Positions 10,185 through 19,566 of a stretch of 64,000 nt of DNA are shown here, piece by piece. The notes beneath the pieces were generated by a model that saw only the letters and a program-made list of their open reading frames with translations, had not been told where the DNA came from and did no database searches. The translations under genes were made by a program, and so were the position numbers. Where the stretch lies: the NCBI RefSeq assembly GCF_001308265.1, contig NZ_CP012023.1:2990932-3054931 (forward strand), read 5' to 3'. Source of the DNA: Celeribacter marinus. Lineage in GTDB: Bacteria; Pseudomonadota; Alphaproteobacteria; Rhodobacterales; Rhodobacteraceae. The number at the start of each line of letters is the position of its first letter. Within the stretch, counting starts at the first letter, position 1.

Positions 10185-11405
10185 TTACCGCTCCTTCAGC
10201 TTCACTGATTTGTTGTAAAAGTTCATGCTCGACGAGATGGAAAGCGATACCACGAGATAGATCAGCATCATCAAGACCATCGCCTCCAACTCACGGCCCG
10301 TCGTATTGAGGGTCGTTCCGCCCAACGTCGATCGCAAATCCATGTATCCCACAGCGAGTGCGAGCGACGAGTTTTTGGTCAAGTTAAGGTATTGGGAAAT
10401 AAGCGGTGGGATGATGACGCGTAGGGCCTGCGGCAAAATCACGAGATTCATTGTACGTGAGGGGCGCAATCCAAGAGCATATGCCGCCTCCGTTTGACCG
10501 CTTGATACGGCAAGAATGCCCGAGCGAACAATCTCCGCGATGTAGGACCCTGTGTAGAGACTGAGGGCCAGCCACAGCGCGAGCAACGAGTTGCGCAGAT
10601 GCAGCCCACCCGTAAAGTTAAAGCCCTTAAACTCAGGGTATGTGAGCGTGACGGGACGCCCCAAGACGAAGTAGGCCAAGACTGTTGGCACAAGGAAAAT
10701 GGCCAACTTGATCCAGAACGTTGGCAAAATCTGCCCCGTTGCTTCAAACTTGCGCTTGGCGAATTTCCCAAAGGCCCAAATGCCAACGAGCGACAACAAG
10801 AACGTGATAACGACCAATGCTGACCCTGCGCCCCAAATGGGCATCGGGACATATGTGCCTCGGTTCGTGACAGCCACTGTATCCCAAAGCCACATGGACG
10901 ACTCGGCATTTGGCCCCTTGAACGAGCGGGGTACAGGAAGGCTTTCAGACAGAATTGCCATGAATGCCAAAATCCACAAAAGCACAGGGATGTTACGGAA
11001 CGTTTCGACGTATACCGTCATAATACGCGCTGTGAGCCAGTTTTTGGACAGTCGCAAAACCCCTGCGATCACACCAACAACGGTGGCGAGAATGCAGCCG
11101 AGAAAGGCAACCAGTAGCGTGTTGAGCAAACCAACAACCGCTGCGCGCATGTTCGAATCTGACGACACATACGGGATCAAACGCTGATTGATATCGTAGT
11201 TTGCGGAATAGCCCAAAAAGCTAAAATTTATATCTTTGCCTAGGTTTTCGAGGTTTATGATTGTGTTTCGAACCAAAAACGCTGCGAACATCATAAACGC
11301 AATGAGCGCAATGACCTGAATAGTCATCGAGCGGTATCGCGTGTCGTAAAGTAACTGACTTAGGCGAAAGCCATCACCTTTCGGCGGATCGGTCATAGTC
11401 GTCAT
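10185..11405 (-). CDS. bztB: Amino acid ABC transporter permease (BztB/AapQ type)
   Basis: Partner of BztC in the heteromeric membrane channel. The 406-residue product has a long multi-segment N-terminal half and a C-terminal transport domain with the EAA loop TEAAYALGLRPSRTMNLVILPQAL. The frame is open to 11462, but the ATG at 11405 gives MTTMTDPPKG, the form expected for the family, and is preferred. It lies about 150 bases downstream of bztA, separated by a GC-rich hairpin likely to lower permease output relative to binding protein. Confidence 0.9.
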   Translation of the reverse strand: MTTMTDPPKGDGFRLSQLLYDTRYRSMTIQVIALIAFMMFAAFLVRNTIINLENLGKDINFSFLGYSANYDINQRLIPYVSSDSNMRAAVVGLLNTLLVAFLGCILATVVGVIAGVLRLSKNWLTARIMTVYVETFRNIPVLLWILAFMAILSESLPVPRSFKGPNAESSMWLWDTVAVTNRGTYVPMPIWGAGSALVVITFLLSLVGIWAFGKFAKRKFEATGQILPTFWIKLAIFLVPTVLAYFVLGRPVTLTYPEFKGFNFTGGLHLRNSLLALWLALSLYTGSYIAEIVRSGILAVSSGQTEAAYALGLRPSRTMNLVILPQALRVIIPPLISQYLNLTKNSSLALAVGYMDLRSTLGGTTLNTTGRELEAMVLMMLIYLVVSLSISSSMNFYNKSVKLKER

Positions 11406-11507
11406 GTGAGACGGCCCCCTGTTGTACCCTGATAGCCCCTCATTCGGTCCGCATTTGTGCATCGGTCCGTGAAGAGTCGTTTTTTATAATACGGGTCGGT
11501 AAATGTA

Positions 11508-11536
11508 AGAAGGGCGCGGAAATCCCGCGCCCTTCT
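11508..11536 (-). promoter_or_regulatory. Stem-loop between bztA and bztB
   Basis: A perfect 12-bp inverted repeat, AGAAGGGCGCGG (11508-11519) against CCGCGCCCTTCT (11525-11536), with a 5-base loop. It lies 16 bases after the bztA stop codon. Placed after a binding-protein gene inside an operon, it probably protects bztA mRNA or partly terminates before the permeases. Confidence 0.7.
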
Positions 11537-11551
11537 CTTTGACGGTAGGAT

Positions 11552-12583
11552 TTAGCGGAATGGCGGGGAGTAGATCAGGCCGCCGTTTGTCCACTGTGCG
11601 TTCAGACCGCGCGCAAGACCAATAGGTGTGCTCTCGCCAATGTTACGCTCAAACGCTTCGCCGTAGTTACCGACTTGGCTAATCACGTTAAGCGCCCAAT
11701 CGTTTTCGAGGCCAAGCATGCCGCCCAACTCACCTTCGGAACCCAAGAGACGGTTAATCTCAGGGTTTTCAGTGCCTTTAGCAAGCTCTGCCGCATTTGC
11801 GGATGTCACACCCAGCTCTTCAGCAGAAATCATAGCGTTGAGTGTCCAACGTACGATATCGCCCCATGCGCTATCGCCGTGGCGAACAAGCGGGCCGAGT
11901 GGCTCTTTGGAGATGATTTCAGGCAACACGACATACGCGTCAGGTGTCTCGAAAGACGAACGCGAAGACGCAAGTGCAGACGCGTCAGTTGTGTAAACGT
12001 CACATGCACCAGCAAGGAACTGTGTTTGCGCTTCGGTGAAGCTGTCCACAGGTACAGGCTCGTAATCCATGCCGTTGACACGGAAGTAATCAGCGAGGTT
12101 AAGCTCGGTTGTTGTACCGGTTTCGATGCAAACAGTCGCGCCAGAGAGCTCTTTTGCGGACGATACGCCGAGGTCTTTTGGAACCATGAAGCCCTGACCA
12201 TCGTAGTAGTTTACGCCAATAAAGGTGTTCTTGAGATCAACGTCGCGTGTGAATGTCCACGTGGTGTTACGTGCAAGCAGATCGATTTCACCAGATGCGA
12301 GCGCGGTGAAGCGAACAGCGGAGCTAAGCGGTGTGTACTCGACTTTTTCCGGATCACCGAAAACAGCGGTTGCGACAGCGCGACAGAAATCGACGTCAAA
12401 GCCTTTCCAAACGCCATTCGCGTCTGGAGCTGCAAAGCCGGGCGTACCGGTGTTCACGCCACACTTCAGAGCACCGTGGTCCTTCACGAGGGCGAGTGTC
12501 GGAGACCCACCATCCTGAGCCATTGCGGAGCCAGCAACGAGACCGGCCACGGTCAGTGCGCTAAAAAATACGGATTTTTTCAT
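11552..12583 (-). CDS. bztA: Periplasmic amino acid-binding protein (BztA/AapJ type)
   Basis: A 343-residue solute-binding protein with a clear signal peptide (MKKSVFFSALTVAGLVAGSAMA, cut before QDGG). The mature part has the AapJ-like blocks CGVNTGTPGFA, WKGFDVDFCRAVATAVFG and LLARNTTWTFTRD. In Rhodobacter and Rhizobium such proteins bind glutamate, glutamine, aspartate and asparagine, or L-amino acids broadly; the exact range here cannot be read from sequence. It is the first gene of the operon, with AGGAAGAGG just before the ATG and about 210 bases of leader containing short dyads. Confidence 0.93.
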   Translation of the reverse strand: MKKSVFFSALTVAGLVAGSAMAQDGGSPTLALVKDHGALKCGVNTGTPGFAAPDANGVWKGFDVDFCRAVATAVFGDPEKVEYTPLSSAVRFTALASGEIDLLARNTTWTFTRDVDLKNTFIGVNYYDGQGFMVPKDLGVSSAKELSGATVCIETGTTTELNLADYFRVNGMDYEPVPVDSFTEAQTQFLAGACDVYTTDASALASSRSSFETPDAYVVLPEIISKEPLGPLVRHGDSAWGDIVRWTLNAMISAEELGVTSANAAELAKGTENPEINRLLGSEGELGGMLGLENDWALNVISQVGNYGEAFERNIGESTPIGLARGLNAQWTNGGLIYSPPFR

Positions 12584-12793
12584 TTTTACCTCTTCCTGAT
12601 GTTGCGCCGATTATGGCGCACTTTCCGTCCTCTTACGGAACGGGTTAGATATCGAATTGGGCAGATGCCCTTTCAATGAGCTAAGTTGAGAGGATTCATT
12701 CCAGATCGTCAAGGGGACTATAAGGAATTAACATGTTTACTCTACGTCTCAGGGCGCCAAATCACAAAATGACTACGCTTTGAGCCGACCGAT

Positions 12794-13504
12794 CTATTTT
12801 TGAACGGCGTGATAAAACTGGTGGGCGTCCATAAAACTCTTTTGTTTTATGGCAGATTCCGCCTCGGCATCATCATCCTTGCCCCATTGCTCGGACTGAA
12901 ATGTCTCGTCTGTTCGTGAAATCGCCCAAAGCGCTTCGACAGGCTGTGCGTTTCTGGTCGCAGCCAGTCCAATGACAAGACTGCCCGACAGCGACACAAG
13001 GTCATGAAACGCCGCCAATTCAAACGGGGTCATCGCATCGACAAATGACCGCAAACGGTTCAGATCTGCTTTTGACTGCGGCACATGCATGACGCCAACG
13101 TGCACCTCTAGATGCGCCCCCAAGACATCAGATGCCCACGCCAAAAGCGGATCCCAAGCCTCCCGTTGGCGCGCAATTAGAGCCTCGGGGTAGCTTGCAC
13201 GGTAGCACAAAAGGTCACTATCGCCGTAGTCAGAGATCATTGTGACGACATCGTCATGAACCAGACCTATGCGATCTATTGCAACATTTGCATGGCGAGT
13301 CGCGGGCATCGTCTCGGGGTCTATCTTGTCGACTTGGGCATCCCATTCTTTGGCGATGATCTGCGCAAAGGCACGAGTCGGAACGACAAGCGGCGCTTTC
13401 GCCGGTGTGCGCACCTGCCTGCCATCGAGGTGCACCGAGAACCCGTCACCATCAGCAACAACCAAGGCCTCTTTCCAAAACCGCTTTGCTGTCCAATCCG
13501 ACAT
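12794..13504 (-). CDS. ATP12-family F1-ATPase assembly chaperone
   Basis: A 236-residue protein beginning MSDWTAKRFWKE, with the family blocks SVHLDGRQVRTPAKAPLVVPT, EWDAQ, DLLCYRA and WDPLLAWA. In mitochondria Atp12 binds the F1 alpha subunit before it joins beta; the alphaproteobacterial relatives are assumed to do the same. The open frame extends 9 codons further, but the ATG at 13504 sits just after the upstream HAD gene and fits the family start. It is last in a minus-strand cluster of short-spaced genes. Confidence 0.85.
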   Translation of the reverse strand: MSDWTAKRFWKEALVVADGDGFSVHLDGRQVRTPAKAPLVVPTRAFAQIIAKEWDAQVDKIDPETMPATRHANVAIDRIGLVHDDVVTMISDYGDSDLLCYRASYPEALIARQREAWDPLLAWASDVLGAHLEVHVGVMHVPQSKADLNRLRSFVDAMTPFELAAFHDLVSLSGSLVIGLAATRNAQPVEALWAISRTDETFQSEQWGKDDDAEAESAIKQKSFMDAHQFYHAVQK

Positions 13505-13508
13505 ATCG

Positions 13509-14177
13509 CTAGTCCTTCCAAACGTCATCAAGTGCAGCAGGGAATTGGCTGAAGTTATCGATCACACGCGCAGCGCCCGCACTCAAAAGTGCCTCGCGCC
13601 CGTGATAGCCCCACAAAACACCAAGCCCGCGACAACGCGCCGCCGCCGCCATTTCCATATCGTAGGTGGTATCGCCTACAACAACCGTGTCATGCGCCGA
13701 AACATTGGCATCCAACAGACACGCGGCAACCATGGACGGGTTCGGCTTGGAGGGGTGTTCATCGGCACTTTGTGTACTCACGAACAGATCAGCAAACCCC
13801 CAACCCTCCATCAGCGCATCAAGTCCGCGACGACTATTCCCAGTGGCAATTGCCAGCTTGATATCGTCACGCGCACCTAACGCACGGATCGCGGCCTCAG
13901 CCCCTGGGTAAAGTGGAAATCCGTTAGATCCAACCTTAGAGCGGGTCGCATTGAACGCACTTTTATAGGCCGCAACCATGCGCGTATGTGTGTCTTCATC
14001 CGCCTGTGGCGCAAGATTGGCCATCGCATAGGGCAACGATAGTCCGACGATCGACAAAACCGTGTTGCGATCCGGACAGGGTAATTCGGCCTCACGAAAT
14101 GCGGCCTCCATCGACGACACAATATGAGCTTGGCTATCAACGAGCGTCCCATCCACGTCAAAGATCACCAGCTTCAT
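13509..14177 (-). CDS. HAD-family hydrolase (phosphoglycolate phosphatase-like)
   Basis: A 222-residue HAD-IA phosphatase. Motif I is FDVDGTLVDS at the N-terminus with the nucleophile Asp, motif II is AIATGNSRRG, and motif IV is VVVGDTTYDMEMA with the acidic metal ligands. The sequence resembles the Gph/PGP type, but the substrate cannot be fixed. Its start overlaps the stop of the pseudouridine synthase by 4 bases, and the ATP12 gene follows 4 bases after its stop, so all are probably translated from one message. Confidence 0.85.
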   Translation of the reverse strand: MKLVIFDVDGTLVDSQAHIVSSMEAAFREAELPCPDRNTVLSIVGLSLPYAMANLAPQADEDTHTRMVAAYKSAFNATRSKVGSNGFPLYPGAEAAIRALGARDDIKLAIATGNSRRGLDALMEGWGFADLFVSTQSADEHPSKPNPSMVAACLLDANVSAHDTVVVGDTTYDMEMAAAARCRGLGVLWGYHGREALLSAGAARVIDNFSQFPAALDDVWKD

Positions 14178-15220
14178 TTATGAAGCGCCTCGAACGGATC
14201 GACACTTGCAATATCTTCGCTCCACCCGAAGGTCTCCCACGAATGCTCCATGTGCTCGGGCAACGGTGCCGTCACAGTGATTGATTTGCGTGTCACGGGA
14301 TGCTCAAAAGTCAACGAGCGGGCATGCAGGTGCAGCTTTTTGGAAATGATCCCGCCCAGTTGTGCGCCCCATCCATCGCCCATGTTTTCCTGACCTGATC
14401 CGCCGTATTTGCCGTCACCAATGATCGGGTGACCAATCTCGGCCATATGAACACGCAACTGGTGTGTGCGGCCTGTAATCGGCTCCATCGCAACCCAAGA
14501 GGCCCGCGAGGCCACACGGTAGAGCGTAGCGTACAGCGTATGTGCGCGCTTGGCGCCTTCTGTACTATCGATCTCGCGCGGGTGGACAGCGATCATCTTT
14601 TCGCCCTCGCCACCTTTGCCGCGACCGCGTGCTTTGACCAAACCGTATTTGATTTCACCCAGATAGGGGGTGGGGACACCTGCCACGAGCGCCCAATAAA
14701 TTTTACGCGTATTGCGGTGGCGAAACGCCTCCGTCATTTTACTGGCCATTGCGGGGGTCCGCGCCAAAACCAAGACGCCGGACGTATCCTTGTCCAGACG
14801 ATGCACCAGACGCGGCTTTTCCGCAAAATCCTCTTGGAGGGCGACACAGAGACCATCGACATGGCGTGTCTGATTTGATCCGCCCTGCGTAGGCAGACCC
14901 GCAGGTTTGTTGATCACGATGAGGTGCGCATCTTTGTAGATCACGCAATCGCGCATCAACTGAGCATCTTTTTCGGATACACGCGTGGTTTCCTTGGCGT
15001 AGGTCACGTTGGTGTCGGGCAAAGGCGGAATACGGATTTCAGTCCCAGGACCGACACGCGTGTTTGACTTCGCCTTGCCTCCGTCGACGCGCAAATCACC
15101 CTTACGGCACATCTTTTCAATCTGGCCCTGTTTGACCTGCGGAAAGACTTTGCGCATCCACCGGTCAAGGCGCTGCTCAGGTTGATCGTTATCAATAATG
15201 ATGGTTTGGACACGGCTCAT
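14174..15220 (-). CDS. RluA-family 23S rRNA pseudouridine synthase
   Basis: Converts specific uridines in rRNA to pseudouridine. The 348-residue protein has an N-terminal S4 RNA-binding domain (about 1-65, QRLDRWMRKVFP), and the catalytic motif HRLDKDTSGVLV with the essential Asp at about residue 143, followed by GRTHQLRVHMAEIGHPIIGDGKYG. S4 plus this motif matches RluC rather than RluA or RluD, but the target site is not certain. It overlaps crcB upstream and the HAD gene downstream by 4 bases each. Confidence 0.9.
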   Translation of the reverse strand: MSRVQTIIIDNDQPEQRLDRWMRKVFPQVKQGQIEKMCRKGDLRVDGGKAKSNTRVGPGTEIRIPPLPDTNVTYAKETTRVSEKDAQLMRDCVIYKDAHLIVINKPAGLPTQGGSNQTRHVDGLCVALQEDFAEKPRLVHRLDKDTSGVLVLARTPAMASKMTEAFRHRNTRKIYWALVAGVPTPYLGEIKYGLVKARGRGKGGEGEKMIAVHPREIDSTEGAKRAHTLYATLYRVASRASWVAMEPITGRTHQLRVHMAEIGHPIIGDGKYGGSGQENMGDGWGAQLGGIISKKLHLHARSLTFEHPVTRKSITVTAPLPEHMEHSWETFGWSEDIASVDPFEALHK

Positions 15221-15591
15221 GCGTAAAAACTCCGTGCAGCGTAAAGGCCGAGGGCAATTCCCCCAAGGGCGAGCACAAGCGTGCCGATCACATAGGCCGC
15301 TGCCAACCCGATCTCGCCGCGCTCGAATATCGTCATCGCATCTAGCGAAAACGCCGAATAAGTCGTGAAGCCACCAAGAACGCCCGTCATGATGAACGGT
15401 GCAAACTTGTTGCCATTTTCATGGGCAAGAACAACGATGATCACTCCCATCAAGACAGACCCAACAAAGTTGACCGTGAGCGTTCCCCACGGGAATCCTT
15501 TGCCCAACACGCGCGCGATGCCAACACCCGTCAAATAACGGGCCGAAGCGCCGATTGCGCCTCCTATGGCAACTTGAATAAGCGGTGTCAT
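15217..15591 (-). CDS. crcB: Fluoride ion channel CrcB (Fluc)
   Basis: Small inner-membrane protein that exports fluoride as a dual-topology dimer. The 124-residue product has four hydrophobic segments and the family motifs GGAIGASARYL, GTLTVNFVGS (with the pore Asn) and GVLGGFTTYSAFSLD. Only 47 bases separate it from rarA upstream, with no room for or sign of a fluoride riboswitch. Its end overlaps the pseudouridine synthase gene by 4 bases. Confidence 0.93.
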   Translation of the reverse strand: MTPLIQVAIGGAIGASARYLTGVGIARVLGKGFPWGTLTVNFVGSVLMGVIIVVLAHENGNKFAPFIMTGVLGGFTTYSAFSLDAMTIFERGEIGLAAAYVIGTLVLALGGIALGLYAARSFYA

Positions 15592-15638
15592 GGGTCAGGA
15601 TCCTTTCTCGCCCGTCTTGGGTCGCGCGGCGCAGGATG

Positions 15639-16946
15639 TCAACTCTCGCGCTGCGTGCGTAACTTTTGAAAATAGCTCACCCGCTTGGCCAACTCGCGTT
15701 CAAATCCACGCTCCACCGGATGATAGAACTGCGTGCGCGGCAATGTTTCGGGAAAGAAGTTTTGCCCCGAAAACCCGTCTTCGGCGTCATGATCATAGGC
15801 ATATCCCGCGCCGTACCCCTGTTCCTTCATCAGCGTTGTCGGCGCATTGAGGATATGCTTGGGAGGCGGTTCTGACCCCGTTTTGCGCGCCGCGTCACGC
15901 GCCGCTTTATACGCGACGTAACCCGCGTTTGTTTTGGGGGCGAGTGCGAGATAGATCACGGCTTGCGCCAATGCCAACTCGCCCTCTGGCGCACCCAATC
16001 TCTCGAAGGTCTGCCATGCTGTCAGACAAATCGTTTGTGCTTGCGGGTCAGCCAGTGCGATGTCCTCAACGGACATGCGCAACAATCGGCGGGCAAGGTA
16101 GCGCGGGTCTTCGCCGCCTTCCAACATCCGCCCGAACCAATACAGCGCCGCATCAGGATCGGATCCGCGTACAGACTTATGAAGCGCGGAGATCAGGTTG
16201 TAATGTTCATCACCAGATTTGTCGTATTTGGCCGCGCGGCGCATGAGCCTCTTGGCGAGGCTATCGGTGTCCAACGGACCATCGACGCGCCACGCCATGA
16301 TCTGTTCAATCAGGTTCAAAAGCGTGCGCCCGTCCCCATCCGCCATGTCCCAAAGTGCTAGTCGGGCCCCCGCATCCAAGGGCATCTCACGGCCCAACTC
16401 ACGTTCTGCCCGCGCACCAAGCATGGCCAATTCACCCACACTTAGGCGCGTTAACACCATAACCTGCGAGCGCGACAGTACAGCGGAGTTCAACTCAAAC
16501 GACGGGTTTTCAGTGGTCGCCCCGACAAGTAAAATGGTGCCATCTTCCATGTGGGGTAGGAACGCATCTTGCTGCGCCTTATTAAAGCGGTGAATTTCAT
16601 CGACGAACAACAACGTCCCCTGCCCGTTCGCCGCGCGTATTTTCGCAGACTCAAAGACTTTGCGCAGTTCGGGCACGCCAGAAAAAATGGCTGAAATTTG
16701 AACGAATGCAAGATTGGTTTCATGCGCCAAGAGCCGCGCGATTGTTGTTTTACCAACACCGGGCGGTCCCCAAAAAATGATAGAAGCCAACGATCCCGAG
16801 GCGAGCATGACGCCAAGTGGCGCATCAGCCCCTAGAACCTGTGTCTGACCAATAACCTCACCTAGCACCATGGGACGCAAACGGTCGGCCAATGGACGCG
16901 TAGATGGTTCGATCGTGTCAGACGGGGAGGCGAAGAGATCACTCAT
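15639..16946 (-). CDS. rarA: Replication-associated recombination protein RarA (MgsA)
   Basis: AAA+ ATPase acting at stalled replication forks. The 435-residue protein has Walker A GPPGVGKTT (60-68), Walker B LLFVDEIHRFNKAQQDAFLPHME, sensor-1 region LVGATTENPSFELN, and the C-terminal MgsA domain (SDPDAALYWFGRMLEGGEDPRYLARRL). The length is normal. It may be the first gene of the rarA-crcB-rluA-HAD-ATP12 run, and is separated from the LuxR-type gene upstream by about 60 bases. Confidence 0.94.
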   Translation of the reverse strand: MSDLFASPSDTIEPSTRPLADRLRPMVLGEVIGQTQVLGADAPLGVMLASGSLASIIFWGPPGVGKTTIARLLAHETNLAFVQISAIFSGVPELRKVFESAKIRAANGQGTLLFVDEIHRFNKAQQDAFLPHMEDGTILLVGATTENPSFELNSAVLSRSQVMVLTRLSVGELAMLGARAERELGREMPLDAGARLALWDMADGDGRTLLNLIEQIMAWRVDGPLDTDSLAKRLMRRAAKYDKSGDEHYNLISALHKSVRGSDPDAALYWFGRMLEGGEDPRYLARRLLRMSVEDIALADPQAQTICLTAWQTFERLGAPEGELALAQAVIYLALAPKTNAGYVAYKAARDAARKTGSEPPPKHILNAPTTLMKEQGYGAGYAYDHDAEDGFSGQNFFPETLPRTQFYHPVERGFERELAKRVSYFQKLRTQRES

Positions 16947-17007
16947 TGCACAATCTTACGCGTTTGGACCGCAACAGGGAAGCGTTGCGTGGCTCAATTG
17001 AGAGATG

Positions 17008-17619
17008 TCATAACAGCTTAATGTCTTTGGCCTTTTGAATAGCTTCAGAGGTTGTTCGTGCCATAAGCCGCTCGCGCGCGGACCCCAACCGCGCCTTTAG
17101 TGCACTCTCGGAAATACCAAGTTTGGCGGCCGCAGCGGCGTAGCGATCACCGGATGCAATGCACCGCAAGGCTTGAACTTGCGCGGGCGTAAGCTGTTGG
17201 CGCGGCTCGGAAATTTGGTGCAGCAAACGCGCAATTTTAGCGATGCTCCCCATCTCGTCATCCGTAAACTCTCGGTCGCTTCGCGCGGAGGCAATGATCG
17301 ACCGCGAGCGCACTTCGCCGCACGATACCGAAACACCGAACTGCAAACCATAGTCCGCCGCCTGACCCATGATGTTGAACGGGTCGGGCAGGCCAGTCTC
17401 ACTCCAACGGGTCGCCCCCTCACAACTAAGGCCCCATGCGATCATTGGGTCGCGCAATGCAAACGCATTGATCGTATAGTGTTCAATCCATTCGCAGGGG
17501 TACGTCACATCCATAAAAAGCGGAGAGGCGTAGCGGATATGAAGGGCGGTGGAGTATCCCGAGGGACTAAGCCCGCCCAGCTTTGAGAGAAGGCGGGTCA
17601 TTTCTGCGGGTTTACTCAT
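17008..17619 (-). CDS. LuxR-family autoinducer-binding regulator without luxI in view
   Basis: A 203-residue protein with an N-terminal autoinducer-binding domain and a C-terminal LuxR helix-turn-helix (about 140-203). The residues that hold acyl-homoserine lactone in TraR (W57, Y61, D70, P71, W85) are all present at exactly matching spacing: W44, Y48, D57, P58 and W72. In the DNA-binding domain the nearly invariant Glu178 is replaced by Gln, while Leu182 and Gly188 are kept. No luxI-type synthase is in the window, so it may be a solo receptor. A GTG one codon upstream is an alternative start. Confidence 0.85.
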   Translation of the reverse strand: MSKPAEMTRLLSKLGGLSPSGYSTALHIRYASPLFMDVTYPCEWIEHYTINAFALRDPMIAWGLSCEGATRWSETGLPDPFNIMGQAADYGLQFGVSVSCGEVRSRSIIASARSDREFTDDEMGSIAKIARLLHQISEPRQQLTPAQVQALRCIASGDRYAAAAAKLGISESALKARLGSARERLMARTTSEAIQKAKDIKLL

Positions 17620-17720
17620 CACGGCACTCTAACCTACTCATCCAACTGATACTCAACAACAATCCAACATGCCGCGTCACGTTCATTGCAGCCGAAAGAA
17701 TTGATCTGTGTTCCGACATC

Positions 17721-17748
17721 AAAAGCAGTCACATGGGCTGATGCTTTT
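17721..17748. promoter_or_regulatory. Dyad upstream of the LuxR-type gene
   Basis: A perfect 7-bp inverted repeat, AAAAGCA and TGCTTTT, with 14 bases between arms, about 100 bases upstream of the LuxR-type start. It does not look like a standard lux box. It could be an operator or a hairpin in the leader; the evidence is weak. Confidence 0.25.
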
Positions 17749-17830
17749 CAACGGGCACTCCCCTCAAGATGGTGGTGGTCGCGCGTAAAATCAAGTTTGA
17801 ACTTGGAAACAGATCCTTTCGACACATGAA

Positions 17831-17859
17831 AAAAGCCCCGCCAAATTGGCGGAGCTTTT
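17831..17859 (-). terminator. Terminator of the ribosomal operon after rplQ
   Basis: A 12-base inverted repeat, AAAAGCTCCGCC and GGCGGGGCTTTT on the minus strand, with one G-T-type mismatch and a 5-base loop. It is followed by T residues, about 25 bases after the rplQ stop. This is a classical intrinsic terminator ending the spc/alpha transcript. Confidence 0.85.
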
Positions 17860-17884
17860 CAAAAAGTCGTTCAGCTTGTGGGCT

Positions 17885-18313
17885 TTAGTCTTCTTCGGCG
17901 TATGCGGCTTCTTCGGCTGCGAGACGCGCTTTGTCAGCTGCACCTTTTGCAGCTGGGTCGCGGTCAACCAGCTCGATGATGGCCATAGGCGCCATGTCAC
18001 CGTAACGAAAGCCAGCTTTGAGAACGCGGGTGTAACCACCGTTGCGCTCTGCGTAGCGTGGGCCGAGAATTTCAAAGAGTTTCGCAACATCTTTGTCCTG
18101 CTTGAGCACAGCGGCAGCCTGACGGCGGGCGTGAAGATCGCCACGTTTGCCGAGTGTGATCATCTTGTCCATGATGCGCTTAAGCTCTTTGGCTTTTGGC
18201 AACGTGGTTTTGATCTGCTCGTGCTCGATGAGCGAGCCGGACATGTTTGCAAAGAGCGCCTTGCGGTGCTCGTGGGTGCGGTTGAGGCGGCGGTAGCCTT
18301 TAGCGTGACGCAT
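17885..18313 (-). CDS. rplQ: 50S ribosomal protein L17
   Basis: A 142-residue large-subunit protein. The start [24 protein letters not shown] and the RNA-contacting [27 protein letters not shown] block are diagnostic. It has the acidic, alanine-rich C-terminal extension (about residues 120-142) common in alphaproteobacteria. It is the last gene of the operon, about 220 bases after rpoA, with a stem-loop in between and a terminator afterwards. Confidence 0.97.
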   Translation of the reverse strand: MRHAKGYRRLNRTHEHRKALFANMSGSLIEHEQIKTTLPKAKELKRIMDKMITLGKRGDLHARRQAAAVLKQDKDVAKLFEILGPRYAERNGGYTRVLKAGFRYGDMAPMAIIELVDRDPAAKGAADKARLAAEEAAYAEED

Positions 18314-18416
18314 GATATATCTCCTAAATCGTCATTTTGCTTTGTCTGACCGGCGATGCGTGTCACCGGCTCTCCTTGGGGAAACATTCATATGAATGCG
18401 GCCCGATCGTTCAAAA

Positions 18417-18456
18417 CTTGTAAGACTTCGAGGCAGTCCCTTTCACCTCTTACAAG
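18417..18456 (-). promoter_or_regulatory. Stem-loop between rpoA and rplQ
   Basis: A perfect 9-bp inverted repeat, CTTGTAAGA (18417-18425) and TCTTACAAG (18448-18456), enclosing 22 bases, in the 218-base gap between rpoA and rplQ. It has no T-tract, so it is more likely an RNA-processing or stabilising element than a terminator. Confidence 0.45.
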
Positions 18457-18531
18457 ACTTTGTGACCCGAGTTTCAAACAACTCTGCGGTCAAATCCGGC
18501 CCCGAAACAACGTCCCGAGGCCGAAAATTCT

Positions 18532-19548
18532 TTAGAACTGGTCTTCGAACTTTTTGGCCAGATCTTCGATGTTTTCAGGTGGCCACTCTTCGACGTCCAT
18601 GCCGAGGTGCAGACCCATGCCCGAAAGCACTTCTTTGATCTCGTTAAGCGACTTGCGGCCGAAGTTCGGCGTACGCAGCATTTCTGCTTCGGTCTTTTGG
18701 ATGAGATCGCCGATGTAGACGATGTTGTCGTTCTTGAGGCAGTTTGCCGAACGGACAGACAATTCCAGTTCGTCCACTTTCTTGAGGAGAAGCGGGTTGA
18801 ACTCGAGGCCGTCATCTTCTTCTTGGCGACCAGCCGCTTCTGGCTCGTCGAAGTTGACGAAGATGCCGAGCTGGTCCTGAAGAATGCGCGCGGCGTAAGC
18901 TACTGCATCTTCGGGGGTCACGGAGCCGTCTGTTTCGATCTTGAGTGTGAGTTTGTCATAATCGAGAACCTGACCTTCGCGGGTCGGCTGCACGTCATAG
19001 GACACTTTTTTCACAGGCGAATAGATCGCATCCACGGGGATGAGACCGATTGGCGCATCCTCGGGTTTATTTTTGTCAGCGGCAACGTAGCCTTTGCCCG
19101 TGTTCACGGTCAGTTCCATGAACAGGTCGGCGCCATCGTCGAGGTGACAGATCACGTGATCTTTGTTGAGAACCTCAATGCCTGCACTCTCGGAGATGTC
19201 ACCAGCAGTGACAACGAGCGGGCCTTTTGCGGAGATGGAAAGACGCTTTGGTCCCTCGACTTCCATACGCAAGGCAACGCCTTTGAGGTTGAGGATCACA
19301 TCGGTCACGTCTTCGCGGACGCCAGCAATGGAGGAAAACTCGTGCAGAACGTTGTCGATCTGAACGGAGGTGATGGCCGCGCCTTGCAGCGACGACATCA
19401 AAACGCGACGCAACGCGTTGCCCAACGTCAAGCCAAAGCCGCGCTCGAGCGGTTCGGCGATAATGGTTGCTTGGCGAGCTGGCTCGTTGCCAGGCTTCAC
19501 TTCAAGCTGTTGGGGTTTAATGAGCTCGGCCCAATTCTTGTGGATCAT
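18532..19548 (-). CDS. rpoA: DNA-directed RNA polymerase alpha subunit
   Basis: The 338-residue protein has the N-terminal assembly domain ([29 protein letters not shown] at about 35-62) that nucleates RNA polymerase, an acidic linker, and the C-terminal domain (about 265-330) that binds UP elements and activators, containing [14 protein letters not shown] and [12 protein letters not shown]. Length and order are normal. It follows rpsK after a gap of about 120 bases holding two stem-loops. Confidence 0.98.
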   Translation of the reverse strand: MIHKNWAELIKPQQLEVKPGNEPARQATIIAEPLERGFGLTLGNALRRVLMSSLQGAAITSVQIDNVLHEFSSIAGVREDVTDVILNLKGVALRMEVEGPKRLSISAKGPLVVTAGDISESAGIEVLNKDHVICHLDDGADLFMELTVNTGKGYVAADKNKPEDAPIGLIPVDAIYSPVKKVSYDVQPTREGQVLDYDKLTLKIETDGSVTPEDAVAYAARILQDQLGIFVNFDEPEAAGRQEEDDGLEFNPLLLKKVDELELSVRSANCLKNDNIVYIGDLIQKTEAEMLRTPNFGRKSLNEIKEVLSGMGLHLGMDVEEWPPENIEDLAKKFEDQF

Positions 19549-19566
19549 GCAGTAGCCTCCATGCTT

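Noticed and set aside
11675..12679. Long plus-strand open frame (334 codons)
   Set aside because: It is the reverse complement of bztA; the wording is cysteine- and arginine-rich with no domain, while bztA on the other strand is unmistakable.
15592..15638. Fluoride riboswitch upstream of crcB
   Set aside because: Only 47 bases separate rarA and crcB and no conserved pseudoknot-like pattern is visible.
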